This document shows positions 1 to 6,033 of a stretch of DNA of 7,534 bases, in pieces. The position numbers were made by a program, and so were the translations under genes. Under the pieces are notes generated by a model. That model ran no database searches. It saw nothing but the letters and a program-made list of their open reading frames with translations, and had not been told where the DNA came from. The DNA is from JBNKDD01 sp050288085 (GTDB taxonomy: Bacteria > Chloroflexota > Anaerolineae > Aggregatilineales > UBA3940), in NCBI GenBank assembly GCA_050288085.1, contig JBNKDD010000284.1:1-7534 (forward strand), given 5' to 3'. Position 1 is the first letter of the stretch, and each line of letters opens with the position of its first letter.

Positions 1-20
1 CTGCCCTGCCAGGCCGCTTC

Positions 21-30
21 TGTATACTAT
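21..30 (+). promoter_or_regulatory. Possible -10 element of the xylA promoter
   Basis: TATACT at 23-28 matches the sigma-70 -10 consensus TATAAT at five of six positions. The matching -35 box would fall at or before the left edge of the window and cannot be judged. If it is real, transcription would start near 35, immediately before the palindrome at 38-64, which fits repressor control of xylA. This is a weak call because only one promoter element is visible. Confidence 0.3.
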
Positions 31-37
31 CTAAATA

Positions 38-64
38 CGTTGATAGGGTCCGACCCTGTCAACG
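38..64. promoter_or_regulatory. 27-bp palindrome upstream of xylA, candidate operator
   Basis: The half sites CGTTGATAGGGTC (38-50) and GACCCTGTCAACG (52-64) are inverted repeats around a single C at 51, with only one mismatched pair (T44/G58). The palindrome sits just after a possible -10 element and ends 19 nt before the xylA ATG, the usual place for a sugar-responsive repressor site. It does not resemble the AT-rich XylR (ROK) operator known from Bacillus. As RNA the same sequence would form a strong hairpin, so attenuation or 5' end stabilisation is the alternative. The binding protein is not in the window. Confidence 0.6.
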
Positions 65-83
65 AGAAAGAATCGTTACCATT

Positions 84-1250
84 ATGGCTGATTATCAACC
101 GAAAGCTGAAAACAAATTTACCTTTGGCCTGTGGACGGTAGGACAAGTTGGACGCGACCCCTTCGGCGCACCGGTACGCGAAGCCCTGTCGCCTGTAGAG
201 TTAGTTCACCTCTTAGGCGAAGTTGGAGCCTACGGCGTCAACTTCCATGACAACGACCTGGTGCCGATTGATGCAACCCCTGCCGAACGCGATCAGATCG
301 TCAAGGATTTCAAGCAAGCCCTTGCCGATACCGGCCTGGTCGTCCCGATGGCAACCACCAACCTGTTCTATGACCCGGCATTCAAGGATGGGGCATTCAC
401 CAGCAACGACCCGAAAGTCCGGGCCTACGCTATCCAGAAGACCCTGAACGCCATCGACCTGGGTGTCGAACTCGGCGCGAAGATTTACGTCTTCTGGGGT
501 GGCCGCGAAGGTGTAGAAACCGACGCCGCCAAAGACCCGATTGAAGCCATCAAGCGCACACGGGAAGCCATGAACTTCTTTTGCGAGTACGCCCTCGACC
601 AGGGGTACGACCTGAAGTTCGCGCTTGAAGCCAAGCCCAACGAGCCGCGCGGCGACATCTATAACTCGACCACCGGCCACATGCTGGCCTTTATCGAGAC
701 GCTGGATCACCCGGAGATGGTCGGTGTGAATCCCGAAGTGGCCCACGAGCACATGGCCGGATTGAACTTCACCCATGCAGTAGCTCAGGCCATTGATGCG
801 GGCAAGCTGTTCCACATCGACCTGAACGACCAGGCCTTCGGGCGCTACGACCAGGACTTCCGCTTTGGGGCGGTCAACCTGAAGAGCGCCTTCTTCCTGG
901 TTAAACTGCTGGAAGACAACGGCTACGACGGCAGCCGCCACTTCGATGCTCATGCCTACCGCAGCGAAGATTACGAGGGTGTCAAGGACTTTGCACGCGG
1001 CTGTATGCGCACTTACCTGATCCTCAAGGAGAAGGCCTCTAAGTGGAACCAGGATGCCGAGATTCAGGCTCTGGTCACCGAGATCAATGCCGACGATGGT
1101 TCAACCGATGCCTTCAAGGGTGCTTATAGTACAGAAAAAGCCCAGGCATTGAAGGCAGCCAGCTTCGACCGGGTCGCACTTGGTCAGCGTGGACTGCCCT
1201 ACGAACGGCTTGATCAACTGACCGTTGACCTGCTGCTGGGCGTCCGGTAG
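84..1250 (+). CDS. xylA: Xylose isomerase, class I (XylA)
   Basis: This cytoplasmic enzyme interconverts D-xylose and D-xylulose (and D-glucose/D-fructose) using two divalent metal ions in a TIM barrel. At 388 aa it has the length of the shorter class I (Streptomyces/Thermus-type) enzymes rather than the ~440-aa class II. The active site appears intact by comparison with the Streptomyces enzyme: FHDND with His55 and Asp58, Trp17, Phe95 and Trp138 in the sugar pocket, LEAKPNEP with metal ligand Glu182 and catalytic Lys184, NPEVAHE with Glu218 and His221, HIDLND with Asp246, YDQDFRFG with Asp256 and Asp258, and RHFDAH with Asp288. The ATG at 84 gives the expected N-terminus. Its Shine-Dalgarno is weak (GAGAAAG near 64-70). 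A candidate operator lies just upstream and xylB follows 284 bp later in the same direction. Class assignment is by motif recall. Confidence 0.97.
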   Translation: MADYQPKAENKFTFGLWTVGQVGRDPFGAPVREALSPVELVHLLGEVGAYGVNFHDNDLVPIDATPAERDQIVKDFKQALADTGLVVPMATTNLFYDPAFKDGAFTSNDPKVRAYAIQKTLNAIDLGVELGAKIYVFWGGREGVETDAAKDPIEAIKRTREAMNFFCEYALDQGYDLKFALEAKPNEPRGDIYNSTTGHMLAFIETLDHPEMVGVNPEVAHEHMAGLNFTHAVAQAIDAGKLFHIDLNDQAFGRYDQDFRFGAVNLKSAFFLVKLLEDNGYDGSRHFDAHAYRSEDYEGVKDFARGCMRTYLILKEKASKWNQDAEIQALVTEINADDGSTDAFKGAYSTEKAQALKAASFDRVALGQRGLPYERLDQLTVDLLLGVR

Positions 1251-1297
1251 GCAGCCTGAGTCAATTGTCAGTGAGCTTATAGATGAGCTCCAAGTCC

Positions 1298-1331
1298 AGG
1301 GCGACTTCACCTATTATGTTGGAGTCGCCCT
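1298..1331 (+). terminator. Hairpin downstream of xylA
   Basis: AGGGCGACT (1298-1306) pairs perfectly with AGTCGCCCT (1323-1331) across a 16-nt loop, 47 nt after the xylA stop. The following bases (TGCTGGTTTC) are not a convincing U tract, so this could be a weak terminator or a 3' stabilising stem that lowers xylB expression relative to xylA. Confidence 0.4.
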
Positions 1332-1379
1332 TGCTGGTTTCAACAAAGAGTATGCAGCCTCTATTGCACAACAAAGTCA

Positions 1380-1483
1380 ACCTCACCCCCTTCCGAACCA
1401 CCATTGGCGGTTCTCCCTCCCCCTCTCCATAATGGAGAGGGGAAAGCACGAACGCGCTGGTGCGCGTGAGGCAGGGGTGAGGT
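1380..1483 (+). repeat. Dispersed three-hairpin repeat, copy 1
   Basis: This ~104-bp element is bounded by 10-bp inverted ends ACCTCACCCC and GGGGTGAGGT. Inside lie three hairpins: a left arm at 1395-1413 (GAACC/GGTTC plus an inner CC/GG), a central stem at 1420-1442 (CCCCTCTCCA/TGGAGAGGGG, loop TAA), and a right arm at 1452-1467 (ACGCGC/GCGCGT, loop TGGT). Copy 2 at 3133 is the same element inverted; copy 3 starts at 7449. No coding potential or clear target-site duplication is seen. The form resembles a REP/MITE-like non-autonomous element. It lies between xylA and xylB and may affect mRNA stability or termination. Confidence 0.85.
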
Positions 1484-1534
1484 CGAAGAAGTGGGCAATA
1501 AAGGTTGTGTTTCTACACAAGGGGAGGTTTCCAC

Positions 1535-3046
1535 ATGGCGACTCAGAAGTTATTACTCGGAATTGACGTATCCACCACCGGGGCCAAAGCCCTGTTGATC
1601 AACCAGCAGGGCGAGGTGGTCAGCAGTGCGACTACGCCGCTGTCCCTCTCAACGCCGAAGCCCCTGTGGTCAGAACAGAACCCGGAGGATTGGTGGGCGG
1701 GGATCGCCAACAGCATCCGCCAGGCATTAGAGGCAGCGGGGGCCGCTGGAGATGATGTGCTCGCCGTCGGCCTGACCGGGCAAATGCATGGCCTGGTGCT
1801 GCTTGACGATCAGGGCGAGGTGCTGCGCCCGGCCATCCTATGGAACGATCAGCGCACCGGCCCTCAATGTGACACCATCCGCGAACGGCTGGGCAAGGAA
1901 AAGCTGATCCAGATCACCGGTAACGACGCGCTGACCGGCTTCACCGCTCCCAAGATCCTATGGGTGCAGGAAGAGGAACCGGAAGTCTACGCGAAGGCCA
2001 AACATGTTTTGCTGCCTAAGGACTTCGTCCGTTATAAGCTGACCGGCGAATTTGCCATCGATAAGGCAGGCGGGGCGGGTACGATCCTGTTTGATTTGAA
2101 GACCCGCACCTGGTCACCTGAAGTGCTCGATGCGCTGGGCATTCCCGCCGATTGGCTGCCCCCGACCTTTGAAGGCCCGGAGGTGACCGGCAAGATCAAT
2201 GCCGAAGCGGCGGCAGCAACCGGCCTGGTTGCCGGGACTCCGGTCGTTGGCGGCGGTGGTGATCAGGCTGCCCAGGCGGTTGGCGTGGGCGCAGTCGAGC
2301 CGGGGATCATCGCCCTGACGCTCGGTACATCCGGTGTGGTTTTTGCCACGACCGAAGCACCGTTGGTTCAGCCGGAAGGCCGTCTACACGCCTTTTGCCA
2401 CGCCGTACCGGGGCTATGGCACTTCATGGGCGTGATGCTGAGTGCTGCCGGGAGTCTGCAATGGTATCGCGACACTTTGGCCGCCGGGGTTGATTTCGAC
2501 GACCTGGTCAACGAGGCGGCAGACGCACCTCCGGGCAGTGAAGGCTTATTGTTCCTGCCCTACCTGACCGGTGAACGCACTCCCCATCCTGATCCCCTGG
2601 CGCGGGGCGCATGGGTTGGCCTGACGGTGCGCCATAAGCGCCCGCACATCACCCGCTCGGTGCTGGAAGGGGTGTCCTTCGGCATCAAGGACAGCTTCAC
2701 GCTGATCCAGGAGGCCGGGTTAGGCGAGATCAAGCAGGTACGGATTTCTGGCGGCGGGGCCAAGAGCCCGCTGTGGACTCAGATCATGGCCGATGTGCTC
2801 GGCGTCGAGTTGGTGACCGTCAATACGACTGAAGGTGCAGCCTATGGTGCAGCACTGCTGGCCGGGGTCGGAGCCGGTCTGTACAGCGATACCGCCAGCG
2901 CCTGCCGCGAGACAATCCAGATCACGGGCAGCACCGCTCCAGGTGATCAGATGGATGCTTATCCGCCATACTATGCGCGTTATCGGGCACTCTACCCGGC
3001 GCTGTCCGATCAGTTCAAAGCGATCAATGATGTGGTGGGCGGGTAA
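1535..3046 (+). CDS. xylB: Xylulokinase (XylB)
   Basis: A cytoplasmic FGGY-family kinase that phosphorylates D-xylulose with ATP to give D-xylulose 5-phosphate, completing xylose entry begun by XylA. The 503-aa product has typical length. Visible motifs in order: N-terminal phosphate loop with Asp11 (GIDVSTTGAKA), TGQMHG at 81-86 (diagnostic for xylulokinases), WNDQRT near 103, GGGGDQAAQAVG with the probable catalytic base Asp243, LTLGTSG near 261-267, the FGGY signature region LPYLTGERTPHPDP (341-354), and the adenosine-binding ISGGGAKSPLW (404-414). The ATG at 1535 is chosen because GGGGAGG ends eight nt upstream and the protein then starts MATQKLLLGID as in relatives. An in-frame ATG at 1505 would add ten atypical residues and lacks this spacing. 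An intrinsic terminator follows. Confidence 0.97.
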   Translation: MATQKLLLGIDVSTTGAKALLINQQGEVVSSATTPLSLSTPKPLWSEQNPEDWWAGIANSIRQALEAAGAAGDDVLAVGLTGQMHGLVLLDDQGEVLRPAILWNDQRTGPQCDTIRERLGKEKLIQITGNDALTGFTAPKILWVQEEEPEVYAKAKHVLLPKDFVRYKLTGEFAIDKAGGAGTILFDLKTRTWSPEVLDALGIPADWLPPTFEGPEVTGKINAEAAAATGLVAGTPVVGGGGDQAAQAVGVGAVEPGIIALTLGTSGVVFATTEAPLVQPEGRLHAFCHAVPGLWHFMGVMLSAAGSLQWYRDTLAAGVDFDDLVNEAADAPPGSEGLLFLPYLTGERTPHPDPLARGAWVGLTVRHKRPHITRSVLEGVSFGIKDSFTLIQEAGLGEIKQVRISGGGAKSPLWTQIMADVLGVELVTVNTTEGAAYGAALLAGVGAGLYSDTASACRETIQITGSTAPGDQMDAYPPYYARYRALYPALSDQFKAINDVVGG

Positions 3047-3079
3047 TTCACCGCCTTTGCTAAAAGATATTTTGGCGAT

Positions 3080-3113
3080 AGGGGCGAGCTTCGGCTCGCC
3101 TCTTGTATTTTCT
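3080..3113 (+). terminator. Intrinsic terminator after xylB
   Basis: A 10-bp stem (AGGGGCGAGC at 3080-3089 with GCTCGCCTCT at 3094-3103, one G-T pair) is capped by TTCG and followed by TGTATTTTCT. It lies 33 nt after the xylB stop. Loop type and T-rich tail are typical of rho-independent termination, so the xyl transcript probably ends here and the mutarotase-like gene needs its own promoter. Confidence 0.8.
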
Positions 3114-3132
3114 CTCTGTTGGCATCCGACTG

Positions 3133-3237
3133 ACCTCACCCCTGCTCTCACGCGCACCAGCGTGTTCGACCTTTCCCCTCTCCAAAATGGAGAGGGGGAG
3201 GGAGAGCCGCCGTTGGCGGCTCGGAAGGGGGTGAGGT
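3133..3237 (-). repeat. Dispersed three-hairpin repeat, copy 2 (inverted relative to copy 1)
   Basis: The ends are again ACCTCACCCC and GGGGTGAGGT, and the element is ~105 bp. Read on the plus strand it matches the reverse complement of copy 1. Arms: ACGCGC/GCGTGT with loop ACCA (3150-3165), a central CCCCTCTCCA/TGGAGAGGGG stem with loop AAA (3175-3197), and a perfect 8-bp GAGCCGCC/GGCGGCTC stem with loop GTT (3204-3222). Several differences from copy 1 keep base pairing. It lies 20 bp after the xylB terminator and no gene is disrupted. Confidence 0.85.
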
Positions 3238-3260
3238 TATTATCCCCGGTTGCCTCCGAC

Positions 3261-3320
3261 CATCGTAGGGGCGAGATACACCTCTCCTGGGCACGGCATG
3301 TCGTACCCCCACAAACGATG
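3261..3320. repeat. Second, unrelated inverted-repeat element (degenerate)
   Basis: A ~60-bp stretch is bounded by CATCGT (3261-3266) and ACGATG (3315-3320), with GTAGGGG and CCCCCAC just inside. It contains an inner hairpin GGGCACG/CGTACCC (3289-3295 with 3302-3308, one mismatch) and a weak GAGA/TCTC pair (3274-3277 with 3283-3286). It shares no sequence with the CCTCACCCC repeat but has a similar outer-stem-plus-arms plan. It looks like a decayed copy of another short palindromic repeat. Only one copy is in the window, so repeat status is inferred from form. Confidence 0.45.
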
Positions 3321-3391
3321 TTTTCTAATTTACGGATAAACACTAAACTAATAAGAACCTTAGCAGCTAACTTTAGTAGAATGAGCAACCA
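3321..3391 (+). promoter_or_regulatory. AT-rich leader, probable promoter region of the mutarotase-like gene
   Basis: These 71 bases are clearly richer in A and T than the surrounding DNA and follow a terminator and two repeats, so a promoter for the gene at 3392 is expected here. TTTACG at 3329 is a passable -35 box, but no well-spaced -10 partner stands out. Placement is by context rather than a clear motif. Confidence 0.3.
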
Positions 3392-4435
3392 ATGAAACTA
3401 TACGGCAGAGACTGGGCCCGTCGCGAGATCGAAGCGCGGGTTGGGCGGTTGGAACAGATCGGCGGGATGCGGCGCTTGCAATGGTCAGAGGGTGTAGAAA
3501 CCGGTACCGAAACCATCCAGGTGCGCACCGGGGCCGGTCTGACTTATTACGTCGTGCCCTCGCGCGGGCTGGATATTTCGCTGGCGACTTTCGGCGATGT
3601 CCCGCTCACCTGGCAGTCATCCGGCGGCGATGCCCACCCGGCCTTTTACGATGAGCGCGGAACCGAGTGGCTGCGGACGGCCATCGGCGGACTGGTGATG
3701 TCCTGCGGCCTGACCTACGTCGGCGCACCCGGTGTGGATCAGGGCCGCGAACAGGGTTTGCACGGGCGGGTGCATCATCTCCCGGCACAGCATGTCAGCC
3801 TGGAAGGACGCTGGATCGGCAACGAGTACGAAATGCGGGTTGGCGGGGTGGTCGAGGAGGCCGGGTTATTTGTCGATAACCTGCGCCTGACCCGCAAGAT
3901 TCGCAGCCGGCTTGGTGAGAACCGGATCGCCATCGTAGATGTAGTGGAGAATTTCGGATTCGCCGAGGCCCCACACATGATGCTCTATCACTGCAACTTC
4001 GGCTTCCCGCTGATGGACGAGGATACGGTTATTGATTTCCCCTCGCAGACCATCATCCCGCGTGACATGGATACCCCGGTCGAGGGTTATGATCGCTGGC
4101 CGGGGCCGGAGGCCGGTTACGTGGAGCGGGTATATTATCACCAGGATATGATCACCAATAACGGCTGGGCAGCGGTTATGATCCGTAATCCCCACTTCCC
4201 CTTACCCGGTGGTGATCGCCCGGTAGCGATGCGCATCGCCTGGAAGACCAACACCCTGACCAACCTTGTCCAGTGGAAAATGCCCGGAGCGGGATATCAC
4301 GTCCTGGGCATTGAGCCGAGTAACTGTTACGTAGAAGGCCGCGCCGTCGAGCGTGAACGCGGAACCCTGGTCGTGCTGCCGCCGGGAGAATCGGTCACCT
4401 ATGAACTTGAGCTGGAGGTGGGCTTTGACGGCTAA
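3392..4435 (+). CDS. DUF4432 / aldose-1-epimerase-like sugar mutarotase
   Basis: The 347-aa product looks like the DUF4432 branch of the galactose mutarotase superfamily, beta-sandwich proteins that bind sugars and are thought to interconvert anomers. Supporting blocks are SRGLDIS (57-63), GLHGRVHHLPA (122-132) with candidate catalytic histidines, MLYHCNFGFPL (197-207), and LGIEPSNCYVEGR (305-317), near where related mutarotases carry the acidic catalytic residue. There is no signal peptide or membrane segment, so it is probably cytoplasmic. ATG 3392 is the only plausible start, since an in-frame TAG lies five codons upstream; the Shine-Dalgarno is weak. Its 3' end overlaps the downstream sugar kinase by 11 nt, implying coupled translation and a shared substrate. 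Family recognition is fairly firm; the sugar is unknown (a pentose is plausible given xylAB). Confidence 0.8.
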   Translation: MKLYGRDWARREIEARVGRLEQIGGMRRLQWSEGVETGTETIQVRTGAGLTYYVVPSRGLDISLATFGDVPLTWQSSGGDAHPAFYDERGTEWLRTAIGGLVMSCGLTYVGAPGVDQGREQGLHGRVHHLPAQHVSLEGRWIGNEYEMRVGGVVEEAGLFVDNLRLTRKIRSRLGENRIAIVDVVENFGFAEAPHMMLYHCNFGFPLMDEDTVIDFPSQTIIPRDMDTPVEGYDRWPGPEAGYVERVYYHQDMITNNGWAAVMIRNPHFPLPGGDRPVAMRIAWKTNTLTNLVQWKMPGAGYHVLGIEPSNCYVEGRAVERERGTLVVLPPGESVTYELELEVGFDG

Positions 4436-5480
4436 AGAAAAACCACTGCGCATCATCAACGCGGTGGCCCCGATCCGGGTCTGTGATAACGGCGGCTGGA
4501 CGGATACCTGGTTTGCCGAGTATGGCAAAATCTTCAACATCGGGGTCTATCCCTACGCCGAAGTTCAGATCGAGGTCTATCCCTTCAACGGGCAGCAAAA
4601 CCGGATCACGATCTTCGCCGAGAACTACGGCGAGCGCTACGTGGTGCACCCTGAGCAGCCCGGCTGGGATCGTCATCCCCTGCTGGAAGCCGCTATCGAA
4701 ATTATGAAAGTCCCGGATGATATGGCCTTCCAGGTATCGATCTACTCTGAAGCGCCCGCCGGGGCATCGACCGGTACGTCGGCGGCGGTGACAGTGGCCT
4801 TGATCGGCGCACTTGACCGGCTGACACCGGGTCGCCTGACCCCTCACGAAGTGGCCTACATGGCCCAGGCGGTCGAGGCTGATTTACTTGGTCAGCAGAG
4901 TGGCATCCAGGATCAATTATGCTCGGCTTACGGCGGGATCAACTACATTGATATGTTCAAATATCCATATGCCTCGGTCTCCCAGCTATTTGTTCCCAAT
5001 ACCATCTGGTGGGAATTAGAGCGGCGGCTGGTGTTGGTTTTCCTGGGGAAAGCTCACAGTTCGTCGGATGTGCACGTCAACGTAATCCACGAACTGGAAG
5101 ACGCCGGGCCGACTGCCAAACAGATCGACGATTTGCGGCAGACCGCCGGACCATCACGTGATGCGGTCTATGCCGGGGATTTTGAAGCACTGGGCCGGGC
5201 GATGATCGCCAACACCGAGGCCCAGGGCCGACTCAGCGCTGCCCTGATCAGCGAGGATGCCCAGAAGATTATCGACATCGCGAAGTCACATGGGGCGCTC
5301 GGTTGGAAGGTCAACGGGGCAGGCGGCGAGGGTGGTTCGATCACGCTGCTGTGCGATAACCTGTCATCGGTCAAGCGGGCGATGATCCGCGAGATCGAGC
5401 AGGAGAACCCGCTCTACAAAAACATCCCGATCTACCTGAGCCGTTTTGGTCTGCGCACCTGGGAAGAAACGGTCTGTTGA
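4425..5480 (+). CDS. GHMP-family sugar kinase
   Basis: A cytoplasmic ATP-dependent small-molecule kinase of the galactokinase/homoserine/mevalonate/phosphomevalonate superfamily. With the TTG start it is 351 aa. Motif 1 is APIRVCDNGGWTDT (15-28), motif 2 the ATP-binding PAGASTGTSAA (111-121), QSGIQDQLCSAYGG (158-171) carries probable catalytic Asp163, and motif 3 is KVNGAGGEGGS (295-305). The pattern recalls sugar-1-kinases such as HddA, fucokinase or arabinokinase rather than isoprenoid kinases. TTG 4425 is preferred because GGAGG at 4414-4418 stands six nt upstream and the conserved region begins soon after. ATG 4401 or 4353 would extend deeper into the mutarotase-like gene without relative-like sequence. 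The overlap with that gene suggests joint action on one sugar, anomer supply followed by phosphorylation. The substrate is not determined. Confidence 0.85.
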   Translation: MTAKEKPLRIINAVAPIRVCDNGGWTDTWFAEYGKIFNIGVYPYAEVQIEVYPFNGQQNRITIFAENYGERYVVHPEQPGWDRHPLLEAAIEIMKVPDDMAFQVSIYSEAPAGASTGTSAAVTVALIGALDRLTPGRLTPHEVAYMAQAVEADLLGQQSGIQDQLCSAYGGINYIDMFKYPYASVSQLFVPNTIWWELERRLVLVFLGKAHSSSDVHVNVIHELEDAGPTAKQIDDLRQTAGPSRDAVYAGDFEALGRAMIANTEAQGRLSAALISEDAQKIIDIAKSHGALGWKVNGAGGEGGSITLLCDNLSSVKRAMIREIEQENPLYKNIPIYLSRFGLRTWEETVC

Positions 5481-5577
5481 GTTAAGCAGGAGGACGTGAC
5501 AATCCAAAATGGAAGCACGTTAGAGGTGGGCGCAGATCTGCACCCAGGAACAAGTTAATCTTCAGGAGTACACAACA
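5481..5577 (+). other. Intergenic region with an orphan strong Shine-Dalgarno and a hairpin
   Basis: AGGAGG (5488-5493) is followed two nt later by a GTG opening a 20-codon frame (5496-5558, ending TAA), and 15 nt later by an ATG with only four codons. Neither spacing is ideal. Within that frame lies a palindrome-based hairpin, TGGG.GCAG paired with CTGC.CCCA (5527-5546), with no U tract after it. The true ribosome site of the next gene is AGGAG about nine nt before ATG 5578. The small frame may be a leader peptide, a remnant, or chance. Confidence 0.3.
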
Positions 5578-5970
5578 ATGTCATACACGATAGAACTTCT
5601 CCCCGGTGAGCCGATTTTGCTCTCAAACATCCATGCTGATTTCAATGTCGGCCAAGAACTACTAGAGGCTGTCAATCAATTGACCCGGATGCTGGATGCC
5701 GCTGACGGGCAACTGTATTATGTCACCAAACTGGAAAATTTCTCGCTCTCGTTTGGTGATATGGTGCAGGTTTTGAGTAGATTGACCAGCGGCGACTTAG
5801 CCTTTATGAAGCATCCAAACTTATACAAAGTCGTGGTTGTTGCCAACAACGACCTGATCCGTTTGGGGAGCAATGCCTTGAGCCAGACGCAATACGGCGG
5901 CGTTCGTGTCGATGTATTTGATTCGCTGGAAGAGGCGCTTGCCTCTGTCAGAGATGAACTGGCTGTTTAG
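5578..5970 (+). CDS. Small protein, possibly STAS/SpoIIAA-like
   Basis: A 130-aa soluble protein without signal peptide, membrane segment or cysteine. Alternating hydrophobic strands and helices, including LYKVVVVANNDLIRLGSNAL (82-101) and the C-terminal strand-helix VRVDVFDSLEEALASVRDEL (109-128), resemble the small alpha/beta fold of SpoIIAA/STAS-like proteins, in which the last part reads 'v.vf.s.eeAl.wl'. No catalytic motif is visible and I do not recognise a specific family. ATG 5578 is backed by AGGAG nine nt upstream. It lies 97 bp after the kinase in the same direction. By eye its codons are less G+C-rich than those of the sugar genes, so it may be an independent gene. A hairpin follows its stop by eight nt. 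Function unknown. Confidence 0.75.
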   Translation: MSYTIELLPGEPILLSNIHADFNVGQELLEAVNQLTRMLDAADGQLYYVTKLENFSLSFGDMVQVLSRLTSGDLAFMKHPNLYKVVVVANNDLIRLGSNALSQTQYGGVRVDVFDSLEEALASVRDELAV

Positions 5971-5978
5971 TGCCTATC

Positions 5979-6011
5979 CATAGGGGTGGCTCAAACCGAG
6001 CCGCCCCTATG
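5979..6011. terminator. Hairpin between convergent genes, possible bidirectional terminator
   Basis: CATAGGGGTGGCTC (5979-5992) pairs with GAGCCGCCCCTATG (5998-6011), a 14-bp stem with one T-G pair and loop AAACC. It sits eight nt after the plus-strand stop and 22 nt beyond the minus-strand hydrolase stop. Neither reading gives a T-rich tail immediately after the stem, so efficiency is uncertain, but position and strength suit transcription ends. Its ATAGGGG opening resembles the xylB terminator stem. Confidence 0.6.
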
Positions 6012-6033
6012 CCACAAAAAAGCGTTTCAACAA

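Noticed and set aside
213..953. 246-codon open frame on the minus strand inside xylA
   Set aside because: It lies fully antisense to a well-supported xylose isomerase; the composition mirrors GC-rich codon bias and no protein family is recognisable.
1380..1483. CRISPR repeat or tRNA gene suggested by the repeated palindromic sequence and cloverleaf-like shape
   Set aside because: Copies are far apart, in both orientations and without regular spacers, so not CRISPR; there is no acceptor/T-loop signature, so not tRNA.
1370..1493. Target-site duplication flanking the repeats as proof of transposition
   Set aside because: The bases outside the 10-bp inverted ends do not repeat exactly at copy 1 or copy 2, so movement is inferred from form only.
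1505..1534. Upstream ATG (1505) as the xylB start
   Set aside because: The extra ten residues do not look like a xylulokinase N-terminus, and GGGGAGG is correctly spaced for ATG 1535.
2720..3388. 222-codon minus-strand frame and 186-codon plus-strand frame (2835-3395) across the xylB end and intergenic repeats
   Set aside because: Both run through the 3' end of xylB, the terminator and the palindromic repeats and encode repeat-derived, low-complexity sequence; they are chance frames.
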